This document shows positions 53,487 to 62,568 of a stretch of DNA of 64,000 nt, piece after piece. Position 1 is the first letter of the stretch, and each line of letters starts with the position of its first letter. The notes under the pieces were generated by a model, which was not told the DNA's origin, searched no databases, and worked only from the letters and a program-made list of their open reading frames with translations. Source of the DNA: Rhodophyticola sp017644125 (GTDB lineage: Bacteria > Pseudomonadota > Alphaproteobacteria > Rhodobacterales > Rhodobacteraceae); the NCBI RefSeq assembly GCF_042140125.1, contig NZ_CP159473.1; one strand, written 5' to 3'. Both the position numbers and the translations under genes were made by a program.

Positions 53487-53536
53487 CACGCGCAGAGCCC
53501 TTGCCAATTCCGGGCCAAAGGCGCACCTCCTAGCCC

Positions 53537-54346
53537 ATGATGCGCAGTCTCAAATCCCTTCTCCAGCGTCCCGCGCCAGCCGTCGCGCCCAGGGCCGCCG
53601 CGCCCGACCGACCCGCGCCCGACCGCGCGGTCTATGTGGTGGGCGATCTGCATGGGCGGGCCGATCTGCTGGAGCAGATGCTGGAGCTGATCGACGCCGA
53701 TGTCGGCAGGACGCGCGCCCGCAACCCGCATCTGGTCTTTGTCGGCGACTATGTCGATCGCGGCCCCGACAGCGCCGGCGTACTGGACCGGCTTCACGAC
53801 CTGGCAAGCGAACTGCCGGAGAATGTCACCTGTCTGATGGGCAATCACGACCGGATGATGCTGGATTTTCTGGCCGATCCAGTGATCCGCGGGGCGCGGT
53901 GGCTGCGGTCCGGGGCCTTGCCCACGCTGCAAAGCTTCGAATTGCCGTCCGAGACCCTGCCGAAGACGCCGACGCCGACGCCGACGCCGGAGATCCTGAT
54001 CGAACTGGCGACGCTTCTGAAATCGAACCTGACGGCCGAGAAGTACGGCTGGCTCTCCGATCTGCCACTGAGTTGGTCCTCGGGCAATCTCTGGGTCGTG
54101 CATGCCGCGGCGGACCCGCAGCACCGTATGGAGCAGCAGAACCCGCGCACCCTGCTATGGGGCCATCCGGAGTTCGAAACCCGCCCCCGCGCCGACGGGG
54201 TCTGGGTGGCCCATGGCCATTACCAGGTCGACACCCCGGTCTTCGATCAGGGCCGCATCGCGACCGATACCGGGGCCTGGCACAGCGGGCGGCTGACCGC
54301 CTGCGCGATCAGGCCCGATGGGAGCCACAGGTTCCTGCAGACGTGA
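53537..54346 (+). CDS. PPP-type metallophosphoesterase
   Basis: 269 residues. The PPP motifs are complete: VVGDLHGRADLLEQML, FVGDYVDRGPDSAGVLDRL, LMGNHDRMML, plus the C-terminal VAHGHYQVDTPV. Such enzymes dephosphorylate proteins or diadenosine polyphosphates using two metals. A TPTPTPTP insert near residue 145 comes from four GACGCC repeats. Confidence 0.92.
   Translation: MMRSLKSLLQRPAPAVAPRAAAPDRPAPDRAVYVVGDLHGRADLLEQMLELIDADVGRTRARNPHLVFVGDYVDRGPDSAGVLDRLHDLASELPENVTCLMGNHDRMMLDFLADPVIRGARWLRSGALPTLQSFELPSETLPKTPTPTPTPEILIELATLLKSNLTAEKYGWLSDLPLSWSSGNLWVVHAAADPQHRMEQQNPRTLLWGHPEFETRPRADGVWVAHGHYQVDTPVFDQGRIATDTGAWHSGRLTACAIRPDGSHRFLQT
53965..53988 (+). repeat. Hexanucleotide tandem repeat within the phosphoesterase gene
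   Basis: GACGCC repeated four times, encoding alternating Thr-Pro. Unit length is a multiple of three, so changes keep the frame. Confidence 0.8.
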
Positions 54347-54434
54347 ACGCAGCGCGACTTTCGCCATGTGCGCCCAGAACGGCAGGCGCCGCCTCTGCCC
54401 CACACGTTCGTCGATCCACACCTTTCTGCGCGGC

Positions 54435-54770
54435 TCAGCGTCGTTTGAGCGCCTCCTGCGCCCCATCCTCGATCTTCGTCTTCCACATCGGCACACCGGA
54501 CCGGAAGGCCGCGCGCCCGATCATATGGGCCGCCACCGGCGCAGTGATCAAAAGGAACACGATCGTCGCCACCGCGCGTGTCACGGTCGCCAGATCGGCA
54601 AACAACACCGCAACTGCTGCCAGTATCAAACCGCTGCCCAGGGTGCCCGCCTTGGTGGAGGCATGCATGCGGATCAGCACATCCGGCAGGCGCAAAACAC
54701 CCAGACCCGCCACGAAGCAGAAGAACCCGCCCAGAAGGACCAGCCCCACCAGAATGAACTCGACGATCAT
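54435..54770 (-). CDS. mnhG: Na+/H+ antiporter subunit G
   Basis: 111 residues, three membrane helices (IVEFILVGLVLLGGFFCFVAGLGVLRLPDVLIRMHA). The LRLPDVLIRMHASTKAGTLG motif is characteristic of MnhG/MrpG. Last gene of the seven-subunit Mnh/Mrp cation antiporter operon; the ATG overlaps the mnhF stop by four bases. Confidence 0.93.
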   Translation of the reverse strand: MIVEFILVGLVLLGGFFCFVAGLGVLRLPDVLIRMHASTKAGTLGSGLILAAVAVLFADLATVTRAVATIVFLLITAPVAAHMIGRAAFRSGVPMWKTKIEDGAQEALKRR

Positions 54771-55093
54771 GGGCCTGTCTCCTCGTCTTGCGGCAGATCC
54801 GGCGTCAGGGCCCGGTCGTCGTTCCCCGCCTCGCGCCGTTCCACGAAACGGGCCAAAGCGACCGTGGCAAGAAACCCGACCAAAGCCAGCACGATCGCCA
54901 CGTCCAGAAAGGCCGTTTCGCCGGAGCTGATCGCGAACAGCGCGCAGATCGCGACGATCTGCACCGTCATCATGTCGAGTGCCACGATCCGATCCGGCAG
55001 GCTTGGCCCTTTTATCAGCCGGATGAAGGCGAAGAGGACGCCCAGCATGACGATCACGAAGGCGATATCGACGGCTGTCTGCAAAATCTCCAT
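54767..55093 (-). CDS. mnhF: Na+/H+ antiporter subunit F
   Basis: 108 residues, three membrane helices; KGPSLPDRIVALDMMTVQIVAICAL is the MnhF/MrpF signature. Acidic C-terminal tail. Inner-membrane part of the Mnh complex. Confidence 0.93.
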   Translation of the reverse strand: MEILQTAVDIAFVIVMLGVLFAFIRLIKGPSLPDRIVALDMMTVQIVAICALFAISSGETAFLDVAIVLALVGFLATVALARFVERREAGNDDRALTPDLPQDEETGP

Positions 55094-55097
55094 GGCC

Positions 55098-55574
55098 TTA
55101 CTCCATCGCCTCGATCACCCATCGTTCCATGCCCTGTTTCAACTGCTTGCGGATCGCATCGGGATCGTCCGCGAACATCGCATGGATATAGAGCGTCTTG
55201 CCGTCATCGGTCACGTCGAGGCTCAACGTGCCCGGGGTGAGGGAGATGAGGTTGGTGACCAGCAGCACCTCCATCTCGCCCTTGGCATCGAGTGGCATCG
55301 AGATGATACCGGGCTTGGATTTCTGGGTCGGTGTCAGCACGTCCCAAACCACCTCGATCGAGCTGACCACCAGTTCGTAGAGAAAGAGCGTGATCAGCTT
55401 GATCCAGCGCCACGCGCGCAGGAAGTATCGCTCGGACCCCGGAAAAAGCGGGCGCGTGACGTAAAGCGCGGCCGAGCCGAACGCAAACCCCACAACCAGC
55501 CCGGTCAGGGTGAAATTCCCGGTCAGCGCAGCCCAGGAGATCGCCAGAACGATGTTGAGGGTGAAGATGTTCAT
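55098..55574 (-). CDS. mnhE: Na+/H+ antiporter subunit E
   Basis: 158 residues with N-terminal membrane helices (LNIVLAISWAALTGNFTLTGLVVGFAFG) and the soluble C-terminal domain SLTPGTLSLDVTDDGKTLYIHAM, as in MnhE/MrpE. ATGA overlap with mnhD. Confidence 0.93.
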   Translation of the reverse strand: MNIFTLNIVLAISWAALTGNFTLTGLVVGFAFGSAALYVTRPLFPGSERYFLRAWRWIKLITLFLYELVVSSIEVVWDVLTPTQKSKPGIISMPLDAKGEMEVLLVTNLISLTPGTLSLDVTDDGKTLYIHAMFADDPDAIRKQLKQGMERWVIEAME

Positions 55575-57109
55575 TCGATCCCCTCCAGCTGCGCAAGTCC
55601 GGTGGCGCCTTCCACCTCCGTCCCCAGCACGGTTGCCACATAATCCACCGGATCCAGCAATTGCGCGGCGGCGCGCTCGGCGAATTGCACGAACGGTTCG
55701 GGGAACAATCCGATCACGCAGGTCAGGATCGCAAGCGACGCGATCGGCAGGATCAGCGACGCGCGATCCCGTCCCGACAGGCTGCCGAGTTTCGGCTGCA
55801 TCCCCGCCGGGTGCGGCTTCCAGAAGGCGTTGCCCCAGATTTTCGTCATCGAATAGATGGTCAGCAGCCCGACCACCAGCGCCACGCCCGCGACAAGCCA
55901 GAGTTCCAGATCAAGGCTGGCCTTGACCAGAATGTACTTCGCCCAGAAGCCGCTTAGTGGCGGGAAGCCCGCCAGCGAGAACGCCGGGATCAGGAACAGA
56001 AGACCAAGGACCGGTGCCGTCTTGTAGAGCCCGCCGATGGCGCTGAGTTCCGTCGAGCCCGCAATCCGGCGGGCCACGCCCGCGACGAGGAACAGGTTTG
56101 CCTTCACGATGATATGATGCACCAGATAGAAGACCGCGCCAACCAGCGCCAGCGGCGTGTAAAGCGCGAGCCCGAGGATCATGTAACCGATCTGGCTGAC
56201 GATGTGGAACGACAGGATGCGCCGGAAATCGTTCATCGCCGCGGCGCCCAAGACGCCCGTGACCATGGTAAAGCCTGCCACCCACAGCAGGATCGTGTGG
56301 GTGTAGTCGACGTCTTCGGTGAAGACGAGCGTGAACATCCGGATCAGGGCATAGACACCCACCTTGGTCAGCAGGCCCGCAAAGATCGCGGAGACCGCGA
56401 CGGATGGCGTGTGGTAGGAGGCGGGCAGCCAGAAGAACAGCGGGAAGACCGCGGCCTTGACCCCGAACGCCACCATGAACATCACCGCAACCACGGTCAG
56501 CAGGCCCTTGTTCTCCACCTCCTGCACCGCCAGATGGAGATCGGCCAGGTTGAGCGTGCCGGTCATCCCGTAGAGCAGACCGATCCCCGCCAGGAACAGG
56601 ATCGTCGAAACCAGATTGATGGTCACGTATTTGATGCCCGCATCCAGTTGCTGACGCCGCCCGCCAAGGATCAGCAATCCGAACGAGGCGATCAGCATCA
56701 CCTCGAACCAGACATACAGGTTGAAGAGATCCCCGGTCAGGAACGCGCCGCAGACACCGGCCAGAAGCACCTGAAAGAGCGCGTGATATCCGAGCTTCTC
56801 AAGCCGTTCCTCGATATCGGCCAGCGCATAGACAGCCACCGCCAGCCCGGTAATCCCGGTGATGACGACCATCACCGCGCTCAACAGGTCGGCAACCAGC
56901 GTGATGCCGAAGGGCGCGGGCCAGTTTCCCATCTGCCCCGCCACGACACCTTCGGCCAGCACGGCCTGCATCAACAGACCCGACGCAATCAGAAGCGCGG
57001 CCGAGCCCATCACCGAAATCCACCGCCCCTCAGGGCCGTTGCGGAACAGGAACGCCAGAACCGCCGTGGCAAAGGGAATGATCAGCGGTGCCGCCAGAAG
57101 CCAGCTCAT
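55571..57109 (-). CDS. mnhD: Na+/H+ antiporter subunit D
   Basis: 512 residues, about 14 membrane helices. A proton-pumping NuoN-like subunit: GVKAAVFPLFFWLPASYHTPSVAVSAIFAGLLTKVGVYALIR with the conserved Lys in the broken helix, and HHIIVKANLFLVAGVARR. ATGA overlaps on both sides. Confidence 0.95.
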   Translation of the reverse strand: MSWLLAAPLIIPFATAVLAFLFRNGPEGRWISVMGSAALLIASGLLMQAVLAEGVVAGQMGNWPAPFGITLVADLLSAVMVVITGITGLAVAVYALADIEERLEKLGYHALFQVLLAGVCGAFLTGDLFNLYVWFEVMLIASFGLLILGGRRQQLDAGIKYVTINLVSTILFLAGIGLLYGMTGTLNLADLHLAVQEVENKGLLTVVAVMFMVAFGVKAAVFPLFFWLPASYHTPSVAVSAIFAGLLTKVGVYALIRMFTLVFTEDVDYTHTILLWVAGFTMVTGVLGAAAMNDFRRILSFHIVSQIGYMILGLALYTPLALVGAVFYLVHHIIVKANLFLVAGVARRIAGSTELSAIGGLYKTAPVLGLLFLIPAFSLAGFPPLSGFWAKYILVKASLDLELWLVAGVALVVGLLTIYSMTKIWGNAFWKPHPAGMQPKLGSLSGRDRASLILPIASLAILTCVIGLFPEPFVQFAERAAAQLLDPVDYVATVLGTEVEGATGLAQLEGIE

Positions 57110-57468
57110 TGCCTGTCCTCCTCCGGCTCGGCCAGCCGCATCTCGTCACTCATCAGCGTTCCCATGGACTGATAGCCCCGGTAAACCAACGTCAATGCAA
57201 AGGCGAACAGACCGAAACCGATCACGATGGCCGTCAGAACCAGGGCCTGCGGCAGCGCATTGGCAACGATATCGGGCGGAACGTCTGCACCATCGGGGAT
57301 CAGCGGCGGGCTTTCCGGGGTCAACCGGCCCGCCACGAAGATCATCAGATTTGCCGCGTTGGAGATCAGGATCAGCCCGAAGATGAACCGCAGCACATTG
57401 CGCGCCAGCATCAGATAGGTGCCCGTGGCGATCATCACGCCGACCATGACCGAAATGAGAAGTTCCAT
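57106..57468 (-). CDS. mnhC: Na+/H+ antiporter subunit C
   Basis: 120 residues, NuoK-like with three helices (GVMIATGTYLMLARNVLRFIFGLILISNAANLMIF). DIVANALPQALVLTAIVIGFG is typical of MnhC. Overlaps mnhD by four bases. Confidence 0.94.
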   Translation of the reverse strand: MELLISVMVGVMIATGTYLMLARNVLRFIFGLILISNAANLMIFVAGRLTPESPPLIPDGADVPPDIVANALPQALVLTAIVIGFGLFAFALTLVYRGYQSMGTLMSDEMRLAEPEEDRQ

Positions 57469-57471
57469 ATC

Positions 57472-57894
57472 TCAGACCTCCTCTTCCAGCGCCAGAACAA
57501 TGGTCAGGATCGACCCGAAGACCACGAGATAGACCCCGATATCGAACACAAGGACCGAGCTGAGAGGCAGACCATAATCCTCCTCCGTCGCGCCAAGGAA
57601 CAGCCATTGCCCGGTGAAAAGCGCGTCGCCGAAAAACACGGCAAAGACGCCCGCCGCCAATGCGATGCCAAGCCCCACCATCGCGATGCTTTGCGGTTCC
57701 ACCCGGAGTGCGGCACGTGTCGCTGAACAGCCGTGGGCAATTGCGTAAAGCACAAAGCCCGTGGCCCCGATCAGCCCGCCGATGAAGCCCCCGCCCGGCA
57801 GGTTATGGCCCCTCAGCAGCATATAGATCGAAAACAGAAGCAGGAGCGCCACCAGCAACCGCGTGGCCGCGTTCAGGATCAGCGAATTCATCAT
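57472..57894 (-). CDS. mnhB: Na+/H+ antiporter subunit B
   Basis: 140 residues, four helices; GHNLPGGGFIGGLIGATGFVLYA is the MnhB/MrpB motif. Four-base overlap with mnhA. Confidence 0.94.
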   Translation of the reverse strand: MMNSLILNAATRLLVALLLLFSIYMLLRGHNLPGGGFIGGLIGATGFVLYAIAHGCSATRAALRVEPQSIAMVGLGIALAAGVFAVFFGDALFTGQWLFLGATEEDYGLPLSSVLVFDIGVYLVVFGSILTIVLALEEEV

Positions 57895-60197
57895 GCCTCA
57901 TCCTCCTTCGCGGCGACGGGTTTCTTGTAATGCGTGCCGCGCAGAAGCGCGTAGGCGGCAAGGGCCGCAACCACGACCACGGCGATCTCGCCGAATGTAT
58001 CCAGCGCGCGGAAATCCACGAGGATCACGTTGACGATGTTCCGCCCATAGGCCTCGGGCCAACTGGTGATCTCGAAATAGTCGGTCAAACGGCGGTCGAT
58101 ATCGCCCTGCATGACGGCAATCAGCACGGCGCTTGAAACCACGCCCACGCCAATCGACAACACCCCGTGCCAGGGGCGTTTGTCGCGCCTGCCCGGCAGG
58201 TCGAGATGGGGGAGCTTCAGCATCGCCACCGCCACCAGCACCACGACAAGCGTTTCCACCAGAAGCTGCGTAATGGCGACATCCGGGGCGCTGAACATGA
58301 TGAAGATCAGCGCCACACCGATACCGACCACGCCAAGACATACGATCGCGGTCATCCGGCTGGAGGTCAGTGCCGTCAGGATCGCCCCGGCGGCGACGAA
58401 GATCAGTACCGCCCAATGCTTGAAAAGCAGCCCGTCGAGTTCGGAAGACAGGTCCAGATCGAAGGCAAGCGCATCCCGCGCCCAGATCGTCAGCCCGACC
58501 GCCACGCCGAGCGTTGCGAAGACGGTGAACAGATAGCGCTGCAACACACCGGATTGCAGATGCCGCGTCTGCCATGCGGCCAGCGCCTTCAACCCGTCGA
58601 GCACCCGGTCCCAACCCGGATCGAACTTGATCGGATTGGCCTCGAAGATGCGCCCGAGCCAGTTCCTCAGCGGCCGGTGGATGGCATAGATCACCGCGCC
58701 CGTGGCGAAGGTCACAAGCGACAGGATAAAGGCCGTATTCACCTCCCGGAACAGATAGAGATCCACGCTGACCGTCGGATCGCCATATACGGCCCATGTG
58801 CCGGGCGCCACCAGCCAGGCCTCGATCGTGTCGGGGAACAGCCCGAAATAGAGGCTGAGACCGGCCAGAACAAGCGGCCCCGTCAGCATCATCACCGGAC
58901 CTTCATGAGCCGGTTTGGGCGTCTCCGCCAGCTTGCCGAAGAAGGGGCGCAAGGCGACGATCCCGGCCACCGCGAACATCAGCGCGCTGGCGGCAAAGGC
59001 CGCGCCGGTGACCCAGAACATGCCCTGATCCAGCTCCAGCCCGGCCTTGTAGAGGAATTCCTTGCCGATGAAGCCGACAAGCGGCGGGATACCCGCCATC
59101 GACACCGCGGCGACCACCGCCGCCACGGCGGTGACGGGCATCTTGCGGCCAAGCCCCCGCAGTACCTCGGCCTCGCGCGTACCGGTGGCGTGATCGACGA
59201 TTCCGATCATCAGGAAGAGCGCGGCCTTGTAGAGCGAGTGGACCACGAGGAAGAGCATCATCGCCTTGATCGCATCGCTGGTGCCCGCACCGATGAAGAG
59301 CGTCAACGTGCCAAGCGCCATCAGGGTCGTGTAGGCCAGCACCTGCTTGATGTCGGTCTGGCGCATGGCAAGGATGCTTGCGAAAACCGCCGTGAACCCG
59401 CCCGCGATGGTCAGCGTCCAGAACCACAGATCCGTGCCGCCGATGGCCGGGTTCATCCGCGCCATCAGGAAGACGCCGGCCTTCACCATCGTGGCCGAGT
59501 GCAGATACGCCGAAACCGGTGTGGGGGCCGCCATCGCATTCGGCAGCCAGAAATGGAACGGGAACTGCGCCGATTTGGTGAACGCCCCGGCGAGGAACAG
59601 GATCACGATCGGCACATAGAGCGGATGCGCGCGGATCATGTCGCCCTGGCTGAGGATCACGCTCAGCTCGAACGATCCCGCCACATTGCCCAGCATGATG
59701 ATACCGGCCAGAAGGGCCAAGCCGCCAGTCCCGGTGACCAGCAGCGCCTGCAGGGCCGAGCGGCGCGATTTCACCTCGTCGGAATTGAAGCCGATCAGCA
59801 GGTAGGAGGAAATCGTCGTGACCTCCCAGAAAACGAACAACGCAATCAGATTGTCCGCCAGAACCAGCCCCAGCATGCCGAACATGAACGCCATCAGGTA
59901 GAGCACGAAGCGCGGATATTCGGGATGATTGCCCAGGTATTTCGCGGAATAGAGCGTCACCAGTGCCCCGATCCCGCTGATCAGAAGTGCAAAGGTCAGG
60001 CTGAGCCCGTCGAGAATGACCGACAGGCGGATATCCAGCGACGGTACCCAGTCATAGGCCCACAGGATTACCTCGCCCGAGGCGATCGCGGGAACGAGCT
60101 GCACCAGCCAGACAAAAATCGCCGCCGGGATCAGGATTGAAATCCATCCCGCCGGCCCGCCCGCCACACGCGGCACCTCGCCTGCTGCCTCTGCCAC
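57891..60197 (-). CDS. mnhA: Na+/H+ antiporter subunit A
   Basis: 768 residues, about 20 membrane helices, NuoL-like in the first two thirds (FPFHFWLPNAMAAPTPVSAYLHSATMVKAGVFLMARMNP; VHSLYKAALFLMIGIVDHATGTRE) with the C-terminal MrpA extension (GVVGIGVALIFIMFSAPDVAITQLLVETLVVVLVAV; FGEIAVVVVAALAAYALLRG). Largest subunit of the Mnh complex, which exports Na+ (or other cations) against protons and supports salt and pH tolerance. First gene of the operon. Confidence 0.96.
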   Translation of the reverse strand: MAEAAGEVPRVAGGPAGWISILIPAAIFVWLVQLVPAIASGEVILWAYDWVPSLDIRLSVILDGLSLTFALLISGIGALVTLYSAKYLGNHPEYPRFVLYLMAFMFGMLGLVLADNLIALFVFWEVTTISSYLLIGFNSDEVKSRRSALQALLVTGTGGLALLAGIIMLGNVAGSFELSVILSQGDMIRAHPLYVPIVILFLAGAFTKSAQFPFHFWLPNAMAAPTPVSAYLHSATMVKAGVFLMARMNPAIGGTDLWFWTLTIAGGFTAVFASILAMRQTDIKQVLAYTTLMALGTLTLFIGAGTSDAIKAMMLFLVVHSLYKAALFLMIGIVDHATGTREAEVLRGLGRKMPVTAVAAVVAAVSMAGIPPLVGFIGKEFLYKAGLELDQGMFWVTGAAFAASALMFAVAGIVALRPFFGKLAETPKPAHEGPVMMLTGPLVLAGLSLYFGLFPDTIEAWLVAPGTWAVYGDPTVSVDLYLFREVNTAFILSLVTFATGAVIYAIHRPLRNWLGRIFEANPIKFDPGWDRVLDGLKALAAWQTRHLQSGVLQRYLFTVFATLGVAVGLTIWARDALAFDLDLSSELDGLLFKHWAVLIFVAAGAILTALTSSRMTAIVCLGVVGIGVALIFIMFSAPDVAITQLLVETLVVVLVAVAMLKLPHLDLPGRRDKRPWHGVLSIGVGVVSSAVLIAVMQGDIDRRLTDYFEITSWPEAYGRNIVNVILVDFRALDTFGEIAVVVVAALAAYALLRGTHYKKPVAAKEDEA

Positions 60198-60269
60198 CTT
60201 AATCTACCCTTCTCGTTCCGGGTTTGCCCGCACTGACGCATGCACGTCGCGGCCCCGATCAAATATCTG

Positions 60270-60287
60270 CGCCCCGCGGTCGGGGCG
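60270..60287. terminator. Possible terminator hairpin between the stress-protein gene and mnhA
   Basis: Perfect 7-bp stem CGCCCCG-CGGT-CGGGGCG. Followed by TTT only on the + strand; on the - strand, where the genes read, the next bases are CAGATATTTG, so it would be a weak terminator. Confidence 0.35.
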
Positions 60288-60300
60288 TTTCCGTCACGAT

Positions 60301-61266
60301 CTAGCTTGTCGCTTCCAATGTCACGGGCGACACGAACCCTTCGGGTTTCACCGCGATCACCGCGCAATCGACGCGGTGCAGGATCGTCTCGGCCGTGTTG
60401 CCCATGATGAACCCGCTTATGCCGGTCCGGCCCACCGTTCCCATCACGATCAGATCCGGTTTGTGCGTCTCGGCAAACTCCGCAATCGCATCTCCGGGCA
60501 AACCCTTCAGCATATGGACATGGACCCGTTTCACTTGCGGATAATTCGCCAAGAGCGCGTTCAACCGGGTCTTGGCGGCCTCTTTCTCCCGCTCGACCAT
60601 CCGGTCCACCTCGCCCTGATACTTCGAGGTATAGCGCCCGTGGCGCAAGGCATATTCCTCCTGCAGACGCCAGGCATGGGCCACGTGGCAGGTGGCATTG
60701 TCCCGCTCCGCAAGCGAGGTCGCAAGATCCAGGACAAGACGATCAAGCCTGTCGCGGGCCTCATCGCCATGCGGCTCCGGATCGACGGTGGCAAGGATGG
60801 TGTCGAAAACGCCATCGCCGGGACCTTTCAGCATCCAGACCGGGCAAGGGCATTTACGCAGCAGATGCATGTCAGGGCCCTTCAGCACGCCCTTGCCATG
60901 AGCTGCGGCGGTCGCACCCTTAATCACGATGTCATGGCCTTCGCGCAGGACCATCCGGATCACTTCGACGAATGCGCTGCCCTGCAGCACCGCCTCCGTC
61001 ACCTCGACCCCCTCGGCGCGGGCGGTATCGGCCAGCCGCGTCAGCCGGTCACGGTGATAGGCGATCACATCCTCTTCGATTTCGGTGCCGCGCCGCCCCT
61101 GCAACGCAGACAAAAGCCGCCCAAGTTCGCCCGGCGCCGCATCGATCACGTCAACCAGTGTCAGCGCCGCACCGTTCAGCTTGGCCAGATGCACGGCACG
61201 CGCCAGCGCGACTTCGTGCAGGCTGTCTTCGGTCAAAACCGCAAGAATACTCTTGAATCTCTGCAT
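60301..61266 (-). CDS. Universal stress protein with two UspA domains
   Basis: 321 residues from the ATG at 61266 (MQRFKSILAVLTEDS). Two UspA units: residues 1-150 and 155-321. The second ends in MGTVGRTGISGFIMGNTAETILHRVDCAVIAVKPEGF, with the ATP-binding G-2x-G-9x-G pattern (GTVGRTG…GN…). The first unit's equivalent (IKGATAAAHGKGVLKGPDMHLLRKCPCPVWML) is more divergent. UspE-like. Divergent from an OxyR-like regulator, with a LysR-type palindrome between them. Confidence 0.92.
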   Translation of the reverse strand: MQRFKSILAVLTEDSLHEVALARAVHLAKLNGAALTLVDVIDAAPGELGRLLSALQGRRGTEIEEDVIAYHRDRLTRLADTARAEGVEVTEAVLQGSAFVEVIRMVLREGHDIVIKGATAAAHGKGVLKGPDMHLLRKCPCPVWMLKGPGDGVFDTILATVDPEPHGDEARDRLDRLVLDLATSLAERDNATCHVAHAWRLQEEYALRHGRYTSKYQGEVDRMVEREKEAAKTRLNALLANYPQVKRVHVHMLKGLPGDAIAEFAETHKPDLIVMGTVGRTGISGFIMGNTAETILHRVDCAVIAVKPEGFVSPVTLEATS

Positions 61267-61340
61267 GCCAGCTCTCCCAGACCTGTTGTGGATCAGATAA
61301 CGCCCGCTTGCTGATTGATCCAATCGAAACTAAAGTCGGT

Positions 61341-61363
61341 TTTGATAGATATTCCCGATCAAA
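61341..61363. promoter_or_regulatory. LysR-type operator between the UspA gene and the OxyR-like gene
   Basis: Perfect palindrome TTTGAT-N11-ATCAAA, the T-N11-A architecture recognised by LysR dimers, 21 bases upstream of the regulator ATG and 75 bases upstream of the stress-protein ATG. Probably autoregulatory and controlling the divergent gene. Confidence 0.6.
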
Positions 61364-61384
61364 TAACCCTGCCCGGAGTGCCCG

Positions 61385-62305
61385 ATGCCCACCCTGCAAC
61401 AGCTTCGCTATCTCGTGGCCATCGCCGATACGCTGCATTTCCACCGCGCCGCGGAGCGTGCCCATGTAACCCAGCCGACCCTGTCGGGCCAGCTGAAGGA
61501 GCTTGAGGCGAAGCTTGGGGTACAACTGGTCGAACGGTCCCGCGCGCGCGTGGTGCTGACGCCCACGGGCGCCCAGATCGCGGCCCGCGCACGCTCCGTC
61601 CTGCGTGACGTGGCGGACATATCTGAGATCGCGAAACAGGGGCAGCACCGTTTCAGCGGCACAATCCGTGTCGGCGTGGTGCAATCGCTCGGCTCCTATC
61701 TTCTGCCGCTGGTGATCCCCGAACTGCACGCCAGCCACCCGAAGCTGAAACTCTATGTGCGCGAAGGGCTGGCCGCCGATCTTCTGGGCCGGATCGACGA
61801 TGGCGCGCTGGATCTGCTGTTTTTCCCGCTGCCGGTTGCCGGGCCCGATCTCAGAACCGTCCGCCTGTTCCGGGAACCGCTGCTGGTGGTGACCGCCACG
61901 GATCATCCGCTGGCCGCAAGAACACAAGTCGCGCGTGACGATCTGCGCGGCGAGTCCATTCTGACGCTGGAGCCCGGTCACCGGCTGCATGCGCAGGTCA
62001 AGCAGATCTGCGCCGATACCGGTGCGCGGCTCAGCCTCGATTACGAGGCGACATCGCTTGATACGATCCGGCAGATGGTGGCCATGGGGCTGGGCATTTC
62101 GCTGCTGCCGGCGCTCTATGTCCGTTCCGAGGTGACCCAGAACACGCTTGTCACCTCCCGGCCGCTGGCCGGGCCGGTGCCGTTCCGCTCCATCGGCATG
62201 GTCTGGCGCAAGACCGCGCCACGCAATGACGAGCTTGTCGAACTGGCGCAGATCCTGCGGCGCATTTTGCGCGCAAACGCACCCGAGGTGACGGTGATCG
62301 ACTGA
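61385..62305 (+). CDS. LysR-family regulator, OxyR-like
   Basis: 306 residues. N-terminal HTH (LQQLRYLVAIADTLHFHRAAERAHVTQPTLSGQLKELEAKLGVQLVER) and an OxyR-type effector domain (TSLDTIRQMVAMGLGISLLPAL). At the position of the E. coli peroxidatic Cys199 there is Arg200 (EPGHRLHAQ), while the resolving-type cysteine is kept (Cys209, KQIC). It therefore probably does not sense peroxide by the OxyR disulfide. Divergent from the UspA gene. Confidence 0.9.
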   Translation: MPTLQQLRYLVAIADTLHFHRAAERAHVTQPTLSGQLKELEAKLGVQLVERSRARVVLTPTGAQIAARARSVLRDVADISEIAKQGQHRFSGTIRVGVVQSLGSYLLPLVIPELHASHPKLKLYVREGLAADLLGRIDDGALDLLFFPLPVAGPDLRTVRLFREPLLVVTATDHPLAARTQVARDDLRGESILTLEPGHRLHAQVKQICADTGARLSLDYEATSLDTIRQMVAMGLGISLLPALYVRSEVTQNTLVTSRPLAGPVPFRSIGMVWRKTAPRNDELVELAQILRRILRANAPEVTVID

Positions 62306-62568
62306 CGGAGATGTAATAGTCCGGGCGGTCCCGACCCAGCTGACGGCAGGGGCCAAATCGGAACCACCCGGATGATGACGCTGCGTGTCCGTGAATGCTG
62401 GAAGGGACTAAACGACCAGCAAGAGCAGTGTCATCGACAACAGACATGCGCGTGCCCACATGCCTGTCATGTCCAACTTCTTAGACACTCTCTTTTTGAC
62501 ACAACCCTTGCAAATGGAAAAGTCAATCGTATATGAATATTCAATAGAAAAAAGCTAACGAATGCCGC
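62306..62568. promoter_or_regulatory. Promoter region of the second LysR gene
   Basis: 263 bases without a gene. The last 90 are markedly AT-rich with TTGACA at 62496, GAATATTC and two TCAAT copies (62523 and 62540 region) that could be regulator half-sites. No spaced -10 element could be fixed. Confidence 0.35.

Noticed and set aside
53965..53988. GACGCC repeat as a phase-variation switch
   Set aside because: The unit is six bases, so copy-number change would not shift the frame.
58167..60140. 657-codon open frame on the + strand
   Set aside because: It is antisense to mnhA, His/Gln/Arg-rich and without family features; a codon-bias shadow of a G+C-rich gene.
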